From Closterium sp. NIES-65 (Eukaryota; Streptophyta; Zygnematophyceae; Desmidiales; Closteriaceae), in assembly GCA_948144175.1 (NCBI GenBank), contig CANXME010002275.1, positions 4,959,001 to 5,023,000 of the forward strand: a stretch of DNA of 64,000 bases, written 5' to 3'. Under the pieces are notes generated by a model, which did not search any database, was not told the DNA's origin, and was given only the letters and a program-made list of their open reading frames with translations. Shown piece after piece: positions 32,101 through 42,752 of this stretch (the stretch's first letter is position 1; every line of letters begins with the position of its first letter). The translations under genes were made by a program, and so were the position numbers.

Positions 32101-35100
32101 AGCCTGTTGAGGTAGCTGTCGACTCTCGTCCTGCTGGGGGTGCTGAGCCTGGGGGTGCTGAGCCTGGGGGTGTGGAGCCTGGGGGTGTGGAGCCTGGGGG
32201 TGTGGAGCCTAGGGGTGTGGAGCCTGGGGGTGTGGAGCTTGAGGGTGCTGAGCTTGGGGGTGTGGAGCCTCGTGGTGCTGAGCTGCGGAGTCCGGAGTCT
32301 GGGGGTTCTAAGTCTGGAGGTACTAGGCCTGGGAGTCCTGCACCTGGAGGAGCCCTCTCCTTGGAGCAGCTGCGTGCGTGGTACTTAGAGTACTGCAGCC
32401 TCCGGAGAGGTACCGCTCGAGCCGGACGTACTACTGGGACTGGTGCTAGTGCTTCTTCTCCCGTTCGGGAGCTCCCCTCCCGCGAGCGGATCCGTGAGTG
32501 GTACGAGCGGCGCTGCACTCTTCGGAGTGGCGTGCTTCGTGTTACGGACCCCGCTGCTGTTGGAGCTGCTGCTGGAGCTGAGGACCCGGGCGTTGGAGCT
32601 GCTGCTGGTGCTGAGGACCCGGGCGTTGGAGCTGCTGCTGGTGCTGAGGACCCGGGCGTTGGAGCCGCTGCTGGTGCTGAGGACCCGGGCGTTGGAGCTG
32701 CTGCTGGTGCTGAGGACCCAGGCGTTGGAGCTGCCGCTGGTGCTGCGGACCCGGGCGTTGGAGCTGCTACTGGTGCTGAGGACCCGGGCGTTGGAGCTGC
32801 CGCTGGTGCTGAGGACGTGGGCGCTGGAGCTGCTGCTGGTGCTGCGAACCCTGGTGCGGGTGTCCCTGCTGGCTCTGGTGTCGCTGCTCGGTCTCGGCCG
32901 TACTTTATTCCGCTCCTTAAGCAGGTTCTTGGTCAGCTTCCTCCTCCTTTTCCTCCTCCCTCCTTAGCTTGTCCTCCGCCTGTCCAGCTGCAGTCGGCGT
33001 TACCGTCTGCCTCCTCTCTCCCTGGTCCTGCTCCTTACACTGGTCCGACTGGAGGTCTTACTGAGCGGCGTGAGACTGCGTCTCGTCCTGCATCGCCTGA
33101 GTCTCGTCCTGAGTCGCCTGTCCGCACTGCTCTCTCTAGTAGTCGAGTCCTGCGTCAGCGTCTTCCTGCTGTCCCAGGCACTCACCGGATGGCGCTTCGT
33201 CCGTCCACTGCTCCACAGCGTGTCCCACTGCCGTCTCCTCCTGCTTCCTCTCTTCCTGCTCTTGCTGACCCTGGGTCAGACTCTCTTCGTGCTACCAGTC
33301 CTACTGTCACGCGTCTCCTGGCTACTGTTGTCACTGACCCTTCCTTTGAGTCTGCTGCAGCGTCTGCCTTAGTTGCTGAGCTTGTCGACTTTGCTGCTCG
33401 CTGTCGTCTAGACTACGCTGCTAGCCTAGTTGCTGAGTCTGAGTCTGTCTGTCCTCCGTCCGTCGGGGGTGAGTGTGCTCTTGGCACTGACGTCCTTGAG
33501 GACAGGCAGGAGGAGTTTGAGTGCTTTGCTGCCGCTTTGCCCCATCTCGTGTCCATGCTTGTTGCCCCTGAGGGAGACCCGGATGCACCAGACATCCCGA
33601 CCCCACGCTCTTACGCAGAGGCGATGGCCGGTCCCTACTCCTCTCAGTGGCAGTCAGCCATGGACACAGAGATGGCTTCGTGGAAGTCCACAGGCACCTA
33701 CGTCGACGAGGTTCCCCCACCTGGGGCGAGCATCGTCAGTGGCATGTGGATTTTCAGGGTGAAGCGGCCGCCGGGCTCTCCGCTTGTCTTCAAGGCGCGT
33801 TACGTTGCACGAGGCTTCAGTCAGCGAGAGGGAGTTGAATTCTTCCAGACCTTCTCCCCGACCCCGAAGATGACCACTCTTCGGGTTCTGCTGCACGTCG
33901 CCGCTCAGCGTGACTACGAGCTCCACTCGCTTGACTTCAGCACTGCTTTCCTGCAGGGCAGCCTGCACGAGGAGATCTGGCTGCACCGTCCACCTGGCTT
34001 CACTGGGTCGTTCCCTCCTGGTACCCAGTGGAGCCTCCAACGGCCAGTCTACGGTCTCCGCCAGGCGCCTCGTGAGTGGCACGACACACTGAGGACTACG
34101 CTTGCCGCTCTTGGGTTCGCGCCTTCTACTGCTGACCCGTCGCTGTTTCTACGCACCGACACCTCACTGCCGCCGTTCTACGTCCTTGTGTACGTCGACG
34201 ACTTGGTCTTTGCTACTGCTGACACTGTGGCACTCGCCCACGTAAAGTCAGAGCTGCAGAAGAGACACACGTGCACAGACCTGGGTGAACTGACAAGCTA
34301 TCTTGGCTTGCGGATCACCCGGGGCAGAGCACGCCGCACCATCACCTTGACTCAGTCACACATGGTGCAGCAGGTCCTTCAGCGCTTCCGCTTCACGTAC
34401 TCCTCGCCTCAGCCCACTCCTCTGCCTACCGGTCACTCGCTCTCAGCTTTGCCTTCGGATGAGTCCGTAGAGCCGAGTGGCCCGTATCCAGAGCTTGTGG
34501 GTTGCCTCATGTACCTGATGACCTGCACTCGACCAGACCTTGCATACCCTCTCAGCATTCTTGCACGCTATGTCGCTCCCGGCCATCACCGGAAGGAGCA
34601 CATGGATGCAGCTAAGAGGGTGTTGCGCTACTTGTGCAGTACGTCGGGCATGGGGCTAGTGCTTGGAGGGCGAGTCCCAGTTGTTCTCACTGGGCACTCA
34701 GACGCTTCTTGGGCAGACGACCAGGCTACTCAGCGGTTGTCTCAGGGTTACTCCTTCAGTCTTGGCTCTGGTTCTGTTTCTTGGCGTTCTACTCGCTCTT
34801 CTTCTGTTCTCAGCTCCAGTTGTGAGGCTGAGATCTACGCCACAGCCATGGCGGCCCAAGAGCTACGCTGGCTCACCTACTTGCTGACCGACCTTGGAGA
34901 GCAGCCTTGTTCTCCTCCAGTGCTGTACGTCAACAACAAGGCAGCCATTGCCTTGTGTGAGGAGCACAGACTGGAGCACAGAACGAAGCACATTGCTCTG
35001 CGTTACTTCCTTGCTCGAGAGCTGCAGCAGCGTGGTCAGCTTCGCGTGCGTTACGTGGCCTCTGAGGCCAACACTACTGATGTGTTCACCAAGGCGCTTC

Positions 35101-35174
35101 AGCCTTGTGACCATCAGCGCTTTTGCAATCTTCTAGGCCTTGTGCCTACTGGACCTCACTTGCTTACTTCTTGA
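29143..35174 (+). pseudogene. Cop-7 gag-pol, three breaks
   Basis: One stop (TAG, 29203-29205) near the Gag start, a +1 shift at 31266-31277 before the integrase core and a second at a run of ten C near 31999-32010; otherwise open to the stop at 35174. Domains: Gag, poly-Gly (29920-30170), finger (30241-30312), protease TLDSGASRCFF (near 30637), integrase zinc region and core, GGVEP repeats, 33-bp minisatellite (about 32560-32860), RT with intact YVDD (34191-34202), and RNase H with YVNNKAA (Asn at 34932-34934) where Asp is expected. The 31266 shift and the RNase H change are shared with Cop-6. Confidence 0.92.
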
Positions 35175-35520
35175 GTCTGTTTGTACTGTGATCTCTATAT
35201 ATATACCTGCATGTTTACTCTTGTTAGGTTGTGATCATTGTACCTTTTGCTCTATTATAAACCTGCATGTGAACTGGTCTTGTGACCACTTGCTTGTGCT
35301 CGGAATTTGTGTGGTATCCTTGAGATCCACCCAGAGCTTGTTTTGCCTTGCTTTGCCTTGACTGGTCTTGTGACCCCTAGTTCTCCCCCACTTTGCCTAT
35401 GGGGGTGTGTCAAACATTATATATGTTGTGTTAGTTTAGGCTACAGTGGGTTAGCCTATAGGGGGTACACAATTCTAGGGTTAGGTACTTGTACTCATTT
35501 CACTGCTAGTTCATCCATTC
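35175..35520 (+). repeat. Cop-7 3' UTR (35175-35407) and truncated 3' LTR (35408-35520)
   Basis: The UTR is almost identical to that of Cop-6. The LTR matches the 5' LTR for 113 bp, then ends without its TTCCAACA terminus. Confidence 0.88.
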
Positions 35521-36010
35521 CTCTCCATAACACCATGCGCAAACTGCTACGAGGCATGCGACTGCCCAACCACCAGTGGCCCGAAGCAATGGACCACACT
35601 GTCATGCTGCACAACTTGCTCTCGTCATCATCGCTCCCGAACAACGCATCACCGCATCTGCTGTGGACACGAAAACAGGGCAGCCCAAAAATGTGAAGAG
35701 TTTTTTACTGCATGGTATAGTACCGACCCCCATCTGCACGAGCCGGTTGATTTTCCCAACGCGCACAGTGGGGACTACACCTGGGCATCGAAAGAAATTA
35801 CAACGCGTGGAAGATTTTCCATGTCCACTCCAAGGAAAAAGTAGCAGCACATGATGTCATTTTCTACGAACGACTCACCCTTCCGACATATTTTGCCAAC
35901 CTGGAAGAAGATCGGGACCTCACAGGTTGCGTCCGTGGTGACCGAGCCTTCGCCTCGGCAGCAGACGAAGCTGACTGGGACGAGAAGAACGTGGATGTTG
36001 TCAACGGGAG
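35521..36010 (+). pseudogene. Cop-5 integrase C-terminal part
   Basis: Continues from 27944: LHNTMRKLLRGMRLPNHQWPEA and MDHTVMLHNLLSSSSLP, the copia core helix after the catalytic Glu. After a frameshift come GIERNYNAWKIFHVHS and AAHDVIFYERLTLPTYFANLE, the family's C-terminal block, and an acidic stretch (SAADEADWDEKNVDVVNGSW) up to about 36010. Two or more frameshifts are present. Confidence 0.8.
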
Positions 36011-37148
36011 TTGGGTATTGGCCCCGTCCTTGCTTGGGCGGAGCCGACTTCGTGGTCGGGTGTGAGGGGAGCAGCCGGCCTTCAGCAGTGGGTGAGCTGG
36101 TCGACGAGGAGGTCGACCTGCACGGGGGACCACTGCACGGGCGCCGACTTCAGGGTGGCGCCGACTTCAGGGAGGTCGACTTGGGTGTCGACCTGCGGAG
36201 GACGTCAACTTGGTGACGTCAACTTGGGGAAGCCGACTTCGGCAATCGGCTAACGGACTGCTGGTCGACCTGTTAAGTGGTCGAGTGAACCTGGTGGTCG
36301 ACGAAGGAGGGGCCGACGTCGACCTCGACTCAGGACGCCGAACATTTGGGCGTTGAGTAGCGGGGCGTCAACTTCGTGACGCCAGCCTCGGGTGGCCGAC
36401 GTGGGTGGTCGGCCGACGACTGTGCTGGTCGACGAGGAGCAGGTCGACCAGGAGTGCTGGTCGACGAGGAGATGGTCGACCAGAGGGGATGTCGACCTGG
36501 AGGAGGTCGACCGATGGTGTCGTCGACCTGGTGAGGTTGACGTGGAGGTGGTCGTCGACTTGGGAGGTCGACGGGCACGTACGGGAGCTGCTGGTCGACG
36601 TGGTTGCCTGGTCGACCAGGTTACCTGGGTGACGAAGTGCTGCGGAGGAGTGCGACGGTCGCCCAGGTGAAGTTGGCGAGCCCGACCTCGGTGGTGGTAT
36701 CCCGAGGTCGACGTGGCCGATCAGAGGCAGTCGTCAGCTCGAGGTTGACGTGGTGTTGTGCGCTGTGTAGGTGACGAGACTCTGCACGCCAATCACCTGC
36801 ACGCAACTGCGAAGCAGGGTGCACTGCTGTCCTGCGTGAGCAACGCTGTCACGCCGTCAACCTGTGACGTTGGCACGCCGTCGACCTTGCCTTGCTGGAG
36901 CGCGGTCGACCAAGTCGTGCTGGAGCATGGTCGACCAAGCTGCGTTGGCAGTTGGCCGACCTGAATGCTTGCTCTGATGTAGTCTTGCTGTGCCAACTTC
37001 ATTGTACCATTGTTCTGAACCTTTTTCCTAGTAAAAACTCTTGCCAATTTTCCCCGTGAACTAGCAAGTAGTGTGTGCACAAGGAAAACGACTAAGGACT
37101 AACGAACGCAGAGATCACACGAGCACACGTGCCTAGCCCGTAGCCTAG
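36011..37148. other. Unidentified GTCGAC-rich segment splitting Cop-5
   Basis: No known domain is encoded here. Between about 36101 and 36940 the palindrome GTCGAC occurs about 22 times by eye, often as GGTCGACC or CTGGTCGACGAGGAG. The last ~180 bp (36970-37148) are AT-richer and different in character. A 9-bp inverted pair, CAACGGGAG (36002-36010) and CTCCCGTTG (37149-37157), flanks it. It sits where copia elements normally have only a short linker before RT, so it is probably an insertion, but I found no clear target duplication. Confidence 0.5.
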
Positions 37149-37157
37149 CTCCCGTTG

Positions 37158-37830
37158 CTGCAGTTATCTCCGCAGATGCAGCCTCGGAGGAAGCCGGACC
37201 TCTCCCTTAGTGCTCCGTCGACGTCCCAATGGATAACGAAAATCCTCGCGACAGCATCAACGTGGAAGTATTTTACCACTTCGCCGACAACGGTTACGTT
37301 ACACCTGCAGAAGTCAACACCAACGAAGCAGAACGCATAGGGCCTAACTTCATACCTGACCCCGAAGCAGGTGACGAAGCAGCTTATCTCGCAGACACAA
37401 CACTCCCCCGCTACACACAGAGTGACCTCCAGATATTCGGCCTCGTCACCGCGGTCCACGGCACTGAGATTCCTAAGGAGCCTGCCACTGTTCAGCAGGC
37501 TCTGGGGGGGGAGCATAGGGAAAAATGGCGTGAAGCCATGGACAAGGAGCTGAAAGCACTGGAAGAACGGAACACCTGGAAAGTTGTTCTCATCTACGTG
37601 GCACGAAACAAGACAGTACTCACCGGGAAATGGGTCTTCCGTGTGAAGACAAAAGCAAACGGCACCATCGACAAGTTTAAAGCGCGGTGGGTCGTACGCG
37701 GCTTCGACCAAGAGCACGGACGCGACTTCACCGAGAGATTCTTCCCGGTGAGCCGACACACCTCGCTGCAAATTCTCCTCGCGATCGCTGCCATGAAGAA
37801 GAAGAAACTGCGGCAAATTGACGTCGCCAA
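37158..37830 (+). pseudogene. Cop-5 reverse transcriptase, N-terminal part
   Basis: The region before RT reads FIPDPEAGDEAAYLADT. RT follows with WREAMDKELKALEERNTWKV, TGKWVFRVKTKANGTIDKFK and ARWVVRGFDQEHGRDFTERF, ending in LRQIDVAN, where Cop-8 is inserted after GCCAA (37826-37830). The frame from 37229 is open; a stop at about 37199-37201 lies upstream. The domain resumes at 55165 with AFLYAPVDAKIFVELP. Confidence 0.88.
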
Positions 37831-38261
37831 TGAGAAAGAATGAGGAATGATTTACTAGAGGAAAGGGTTGGGTACAAGTACAAACCCTAGAAATGTGTTG
37901 TACCCCATATGTGCTACCCCACTATAGCCTACACAGGCTAAGTCATATAAGTCTGACACACCCCCATAGGCAAAGTGGGGGAGAACAAGGGGTCACAAGA
38001 CCAGTCAAGCAAAACAAAGCAAGCTCAGGGTGGATCACAACGTCACCACACATTCCGAGCACAAGTTCAAGGCCACAAGGCCAGTTCACATGCAAGATCA
38101 TATATAAAGGTAAACAAGCAAGCGCAGGTAGAGAAAGATGACAGTACAAGCAAGGTCAAGAAGTGAGCAAGTGAGGCCAAGTAGGCACAAGACCTAGCAT
38201 CGTACAACAGCGCTGATGAACACAAGGCGGAAGTGCCTTGGTAAAGATATCAGCAGTGTTG
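37831..38261 (-). mobile_element. Cop-8 3' LTR (37831-37958), 3' UTR and RNase H tail
   Basis: On the minus strand the last codons read NTADIFTKALP...HLLTS, followed by the conserved UTR block, the C5/G5 hairpin and a 128-bp LTR beginning TGTCAGAC and ending TTTCTCA. Upstream (rightward) it is cut by Cop-9 at 38262. Confidence 0.85.
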
Positions 38262-38449
38262 TGTCAAACATTATATATGTTGTTGTTCTTGTTTAGGCTA
38301 CAGTGGGTTAGTCTATAAGGGGTACACAATTCTAGGGTTTGGTACTTGTACTGTTTTCACTGCTAGTTCCATCATTCTTGTTCAGTTATTCAACATGGTA
38401 TAGAGCAGGTCCTTCCTAGGACCGAACTTTTAAGGGCCCACCACTACCT

Positions 38450-39185
38450 ACCTACCTACCTGCCTACCTACCTACCTACCTACCTACCTAGGGCGCCTCG
38501 GTTCTTTCACGGCCACCTAAGGCACCGACGGCCCGACCCTAGAGGCCCCTCACGGCCCACGCGCTTACCTCCCTAGAGGCCTAGTATGGCCCCGTCGACC
38601 TCTAGAGGCCCCCCTTGACGACCCCGCGCTTACCTCTCTAGCGGCCCAGAACGGCCCCGTCGACCCCTAGTGGCCCCGTTCGGCCCCGCGCCCACCGTCC
38701 TAGCGGCCCCGTTAAGGCCCCGAACGGCCCCGTTAAGGCCCCGAATGGCCCCGCGCTTACCTCCCTAACGGCCCCGAACGGCCCCGTCGACCCTAAGAGG
38801 CCCCGTAAGGCCTCGCGCTCACCGTCCTAGCGGCCCCGTCGACCCCTACTAGGCCCCAAACGGCCCCGCGCTTACCTCCTTAAGGCCCCAAACGGCCCCG
38901 TCGGCCCCGTCCTTACCTCCTTAGTGGCCCGAAATGGCCCCGTTAGGCCCCGCGCTCGCCTCCCTAAGGCCCCGGTACCGCCACAGCCCGGGACCAAACC
39001 GAGCCGCGCGACCGAACCGAGCCGCGCGACCCGAGCCGCGCGACCCGAGCCGAGCCGCGCGAACCCAGCCGAGCCGCGCGACCCGACCCGACACGAGGCG
39101 CCCCACCCGAGCCGCGCCTCCCTGCCCGAACTGAGCCGCCGTAACTACTTCTTCTACTGCTACTGGTGCTACTTCTACTACTCCT
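38450..39185 (+). repeat. Cop-9 leader: GC-rich array
   Basis: Begins with (CCTA)n at about 38446-38490, then units such as GGCCCCGTTAAGGCCCCGAA and GCGCTTACCTCCCTA, then GAGCCGCGCGACC repeats before the ATG at 39186. The unit sequence differs from that of Cop-6 and Cop-7, although the proteins are close. Confidence 0.75.
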
Positions 39186-42100
39186 ATGGCTAGCCCACAG
39201 GTTCTAGCTTTTGATGCTGAGGGCCGCCCAGTGAAGTTTGACACCTGGCTAGATGACCTGCACCTCTACCTACAGCTCACAGCCAAGGATGACATCTCAC
39301 TGTACGATCATGCCCTAGGCCATGTCACTACCCCTGCTACTACTGCTAACAGCACTGCGCGCTCACAGTGGCAGACTCGTGATGCCCACGCTCGCTTTGC
39401 TATTCGCAACTCCCTGCCGATAGACGAACGCGAGCACTTTGGCCAGCACAAGAGTGCACAGGCACTGTACACAGCTCTAGTTGCTCGCTACTCCTCACCT
39501 GCCTCTGCCGCACTAGGCCGTCTCTCCCTCCCCTACCTGTTTCCCGACCTGGCCTCTTTTCACACAGTCGCTGACCTCATCACGCACCTCCGTACTAGTG
39601 AGGCCCGCTTCCGTGCCGCCATGCCCGCTGAGTTCCTTGCCACGCACCCCCCTCCACTCTGGCTCACTCTCTACCACCTAGTCACCCGCCTCCCTAACAC
39701 ACTTCGTGCTGTCAGGGACCACTTCCTAGCTCGTTGCCCCACTGAGCTCACCATCGCCCTCCTCGAGAAGGAACTGCTTGCAGCTGAGACTAGCATAGTC
39801 GCTGTAGGTGCCTCTCGTGGCGACCCCCGTACCCCGTTCTTTGAGGGGTGTTCTCCTTCCCCCCTTCTTCCCTCTATCGCCTCTGCTGCTGCTGTCGACC
39901 TTCTTGGTGCTGAGAAGGTCGGCACCGCGTCTGCTTCGAGCGGGCGCCGCAGCGGCAAGGGCAAAGGGGGGAAGGGTGGTGGTGGTGACGGCGGGGGAGG
40001 CGGCGGTGGGGGCGGTGGAGGCGGTGGGGGTGGTGGCGCGACTGGAGGGGCTAGTGGCAGCGGTGGGGGTGGTGGCGGCAGCGGCGGGGGAGGTGGCAGG
40101 GGCGGAGGCGGTAGTTGGGGTGGCGGTGGACGAGGCAGCGGCAGGGGTTGGGGTGGCCGAGGAGGTGGTGGCGGTGGTGGTGGTCGTGGAGGCACTGGCG
40201 GTGGCCAGGGCCAGCAGCACACTCCTTCGCCCCAGGAGGTCCGTGAGTCGTACTCTCTGCACGGGGGTGGGGGTGGTTTTAGCTGCACGTACGTCATTCA
40301 CACTGGTGACTGCACTGGTCAGCAGTGTGGACGACCGCACGCTACACAGCGCTGCTTCGCTCGTCTCGATGACGCTTGGCGTGTTCAGTTCCCTCAGGCC
40401 ACTGAGCTGCCCCGCTGGATTGATCTCCTGAAGAAGGGGATCGAAATCTATGCTCTAGACTTTGATGCTATTCTATCTGCTATGTATGTGATGTCTACTA
40501 GTGGAGAGGGTGCTGAGTACTTATGTGTGCCGCCCGACCCGGGCATTAGGGCTAGTGCGTCTGCCGCTCCAGGTACTCGCGTGTCGGCTACCCCAGGTGC
40601 TGGTGAGGCAGCTGCTCTAGGTGCTTGTGTGTCTGCCCCCCTTGGTACTGAGTCGACTGCAGCACTGCACACCTTCACACTGGACTCAGGTGCTTCTCGC
40701 TGCTTCTTTCGTGACCGCACTGCCCTTGAGCCGCTTGCTCGGCCAGTTGCTGTCTCCCTTGCTGACCCCTCTGGGGGTCCGGTCATTGCGACCTCTTCCA
40801 CTGTCCTTCCTTGTCCTGCGGTCCTTATGGGCACACTGTCAGGTCTCCACCTCCCCTCGTTCTCTACGAACTTGGTGGCAGCATGTGCGCTCCAGGACGG
40901 GGGTGTTCACCTGTTCACCCCTGCCTACGAGCGCGTGACACACTGTACGTGTGCTCGTACGGGCCGTCACTTGGCTACATTCACGCGGCAGCCGGGGTCG
41001 GACCTGTACACACTGACCACTGAGTCCCCTCAGGTTGCTGCGTCTGCGTCTGCGTCCGCGTTAGGTCAGCTGTCGGCTCCCTGCTCGTGTCGCTCTCTGG
41101 CGCACGAGACTGTCCTATGGAACCACCGCCTTGGCCACTCGTCTGTGCAGCGGCTTCGTGCCATGCACTCCCGGTACCTTGTCTCTGGCCTTCCCAGGGT
41201 CCTTCCTCCCCTCCCTCCCTCGCCTGCTCCTACCTGTCTCCCCTGTGTCGAGGGATGGCATTGTGCCGCTCCTCACTCCTCCTCGTTTCCCCCGACGACT
41301 GCTCCCTTGCAGACGCTCCACATGGACGTGTGGGGCCCAGCCCGCGTCCGTGGTCAGGGTCAGGAGAGGTACTTCCTGATAGTTGTTGACGACTACTCGC
41401 GCTACACCTCGGTCTTCCCCTTGCGCACCATGGGTGAGGTCCCTGATGTCTTGATCCCTTGGATCGGCAGAGCCCGTCTCCAGCTCCGCGAGCATTTCCA
41501 CTCGGACTTCCTGTCCCGCGCTTGCACTCTGACAGAGGTGGTGAGTTCTCCTCCGACCTCTTGGCAGCCTACTGTGCTGAGCACGGCATTGAGCAGTCGT
41601 TCACGCTTCCGGCCTCTCCACAGCAGAATGGGGTTGCGGAGCGCCGCATTGGCCTGGTCATGGAGGTCGCCCGTACCTCCTTGATCCATGCGGCTGCCCC
41701 CCACTTTCTGTGGCCGTTTGCGGTCCGGTACGCTGCACATCAGCTCAACCTTTGGCCCCGTGTCTCCTTGCCGGAGACCTCGCCCACACTGCTGTGGACG
41801 GGGGAGGTTGGTGATGCGTCGCGTTTCCGGGTCTGGGGATCTCGAGCTTTTGTCCGCGATACGTCTGCGGACAAGCTCTCCTCCCGTGCTGTTCCCTGCG
41901 TCTTCCTCGGCTTTGTCCCGGACGCGCCTGGTTGGTAGTTTTGCCACGCCACCTCGCACCGGGTCTTGCCCTCTCATGACGTCACTTTTGACAAGTCCGT
42001 CCCCTACTACCGCCTCTTCCCCTACCGCACTGCCCCGCTCCCCCCCCCGCCTCTCTTCCTCGCGCCAGGTGCTGCTGTCGTAGACCCCCTCCCCCCTCAG

Positions 42101-42752
42101 GGTGCCGCTCCCTCAGGTGTGTCTCAGGTAGATCCGGTTGAGCCTGTTGAGGTAGCTGTCGACTTTCGTCCTGCTGGGGGTGCTGAGCCTGGGGCTGCTG
42201 AGCCTGGGGGTGTGGAGCCTGGGGGTGTGGAGCCTGGGGGTGTGGAGCCTGGGGGTGTGGAGCTTGAGGGTGCTGAGCTTGGGGATGTGGAGGTAGCTGT
42301 CGACTCTCGTCCTTCTGCGGGTGTGGAGCCTGGGGGTGCTGAGCCTGGGGGTGCGGAGCCTGAGGGTGCGGAGCGTGGGGGTGCTGAGCCTGGGGGTACT
42401 GAGCCTGGGGGTGCTGAGCCTGGGGTGCTAAGCCGCATAGTCTGGAGTCTGGGGGTTCTGAGTCGGGAGGTGCTGAGCCTGGGAGTCCTTTACTGGAGGA
42501 GCCCTCTCCTTGGAGCAGCTGCGTGAGTGGTACTTACAGTACTGCAGCCTCACGAGAGGTACCTCTGGAGCCAGGCGTACTACTGGGACTGAGCCAGTGC
42601 TTCTCCTCCTAGTCGGGAGCTCCCCTCTCGTGAGCGGATCCGTGAGTAGTACGAGCGGCGCTGCACTCTTCGGAGTGGCGTGCCTGGTGTCACGGACCCC
42701 GCTGCTGCTGGTAGTGCTGCAGGTACTGGAGACTCTACTGGTGCTGCTTGTG
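39186..42752 (+). pseudogene. Cop-9 gag, protease and integrase (RT missing)
   Basis: Open from MASPQVLAFDAEGRPVKF at 39186 through Gag, poly-Gly (39955-40200), the finger (40284-40355), protease (LDSGASRCFF, near 40680) and the integrase zinc region into the core. A 1-base loss near 41508-41515 then shifts the frame just before the second catalytic Asp. The next frame carries HSDRGGEFSS, GVAERRIG and LFLGFVPD-like sequence to a TAG at 41936-41938, then the GGVEP linker to 42752. It lacks the integrase frameshift seen in Cop-6 and Cop-7, so it is the better model of the subfamily's integrase. Confidence 0.9.

Larger units (their letters stand above)
27945..35520 (+). mobile_element. Cop-7: nearly full-length copia inserted in Cop-5 integrase
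   Basis: 5' LTR 27945-28076, PBS and stem-loop 28077-28122, leader array, gag-pol 29143-35174, 3' LTR 35408-35520. The two LTRs differ at about one site over the shared 113 bp, so the insertion is recent. The last ~19 bp of the 3' LTR, the target duplication (left side CAGGA) and a couple of Cop-5 bases are missing at the right border, where TCCATTC joins CTCTCCATAAC. Confidence 0.9.
38262..42752 (+). mobile_element. Cop-9: 5' half of a copia inserted in Cop-8
   Basis: 5' LTR 38262-38395 (TGTCAAAC...ATTCAACA), PBS TGGTATAGAGCAGG from 38396, stem arms GGTCC (38408-38412) and GGACC (38419-38423), GGGCCC (38434-38439), leader array to 39185, coding region to about 42752. There it passes abruptly into minus-strand Cop-8 sequence, with no RT, RNase H or 3' LTR. 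One deletion probably removed Cop-9's 3' half and the neighbouring part of Cop-8. Confidence 0.88.

Noticed and set aside
36960-37148. A small terminal-repeat retrotransposon (TRIM) on the minus strand, suggested by GCTCTGAT resembling a reversed primer site
   Set aside because: Only eight bases match, and I could find no matching LTR pair at the two ends of the GTCGAC-rich segment.
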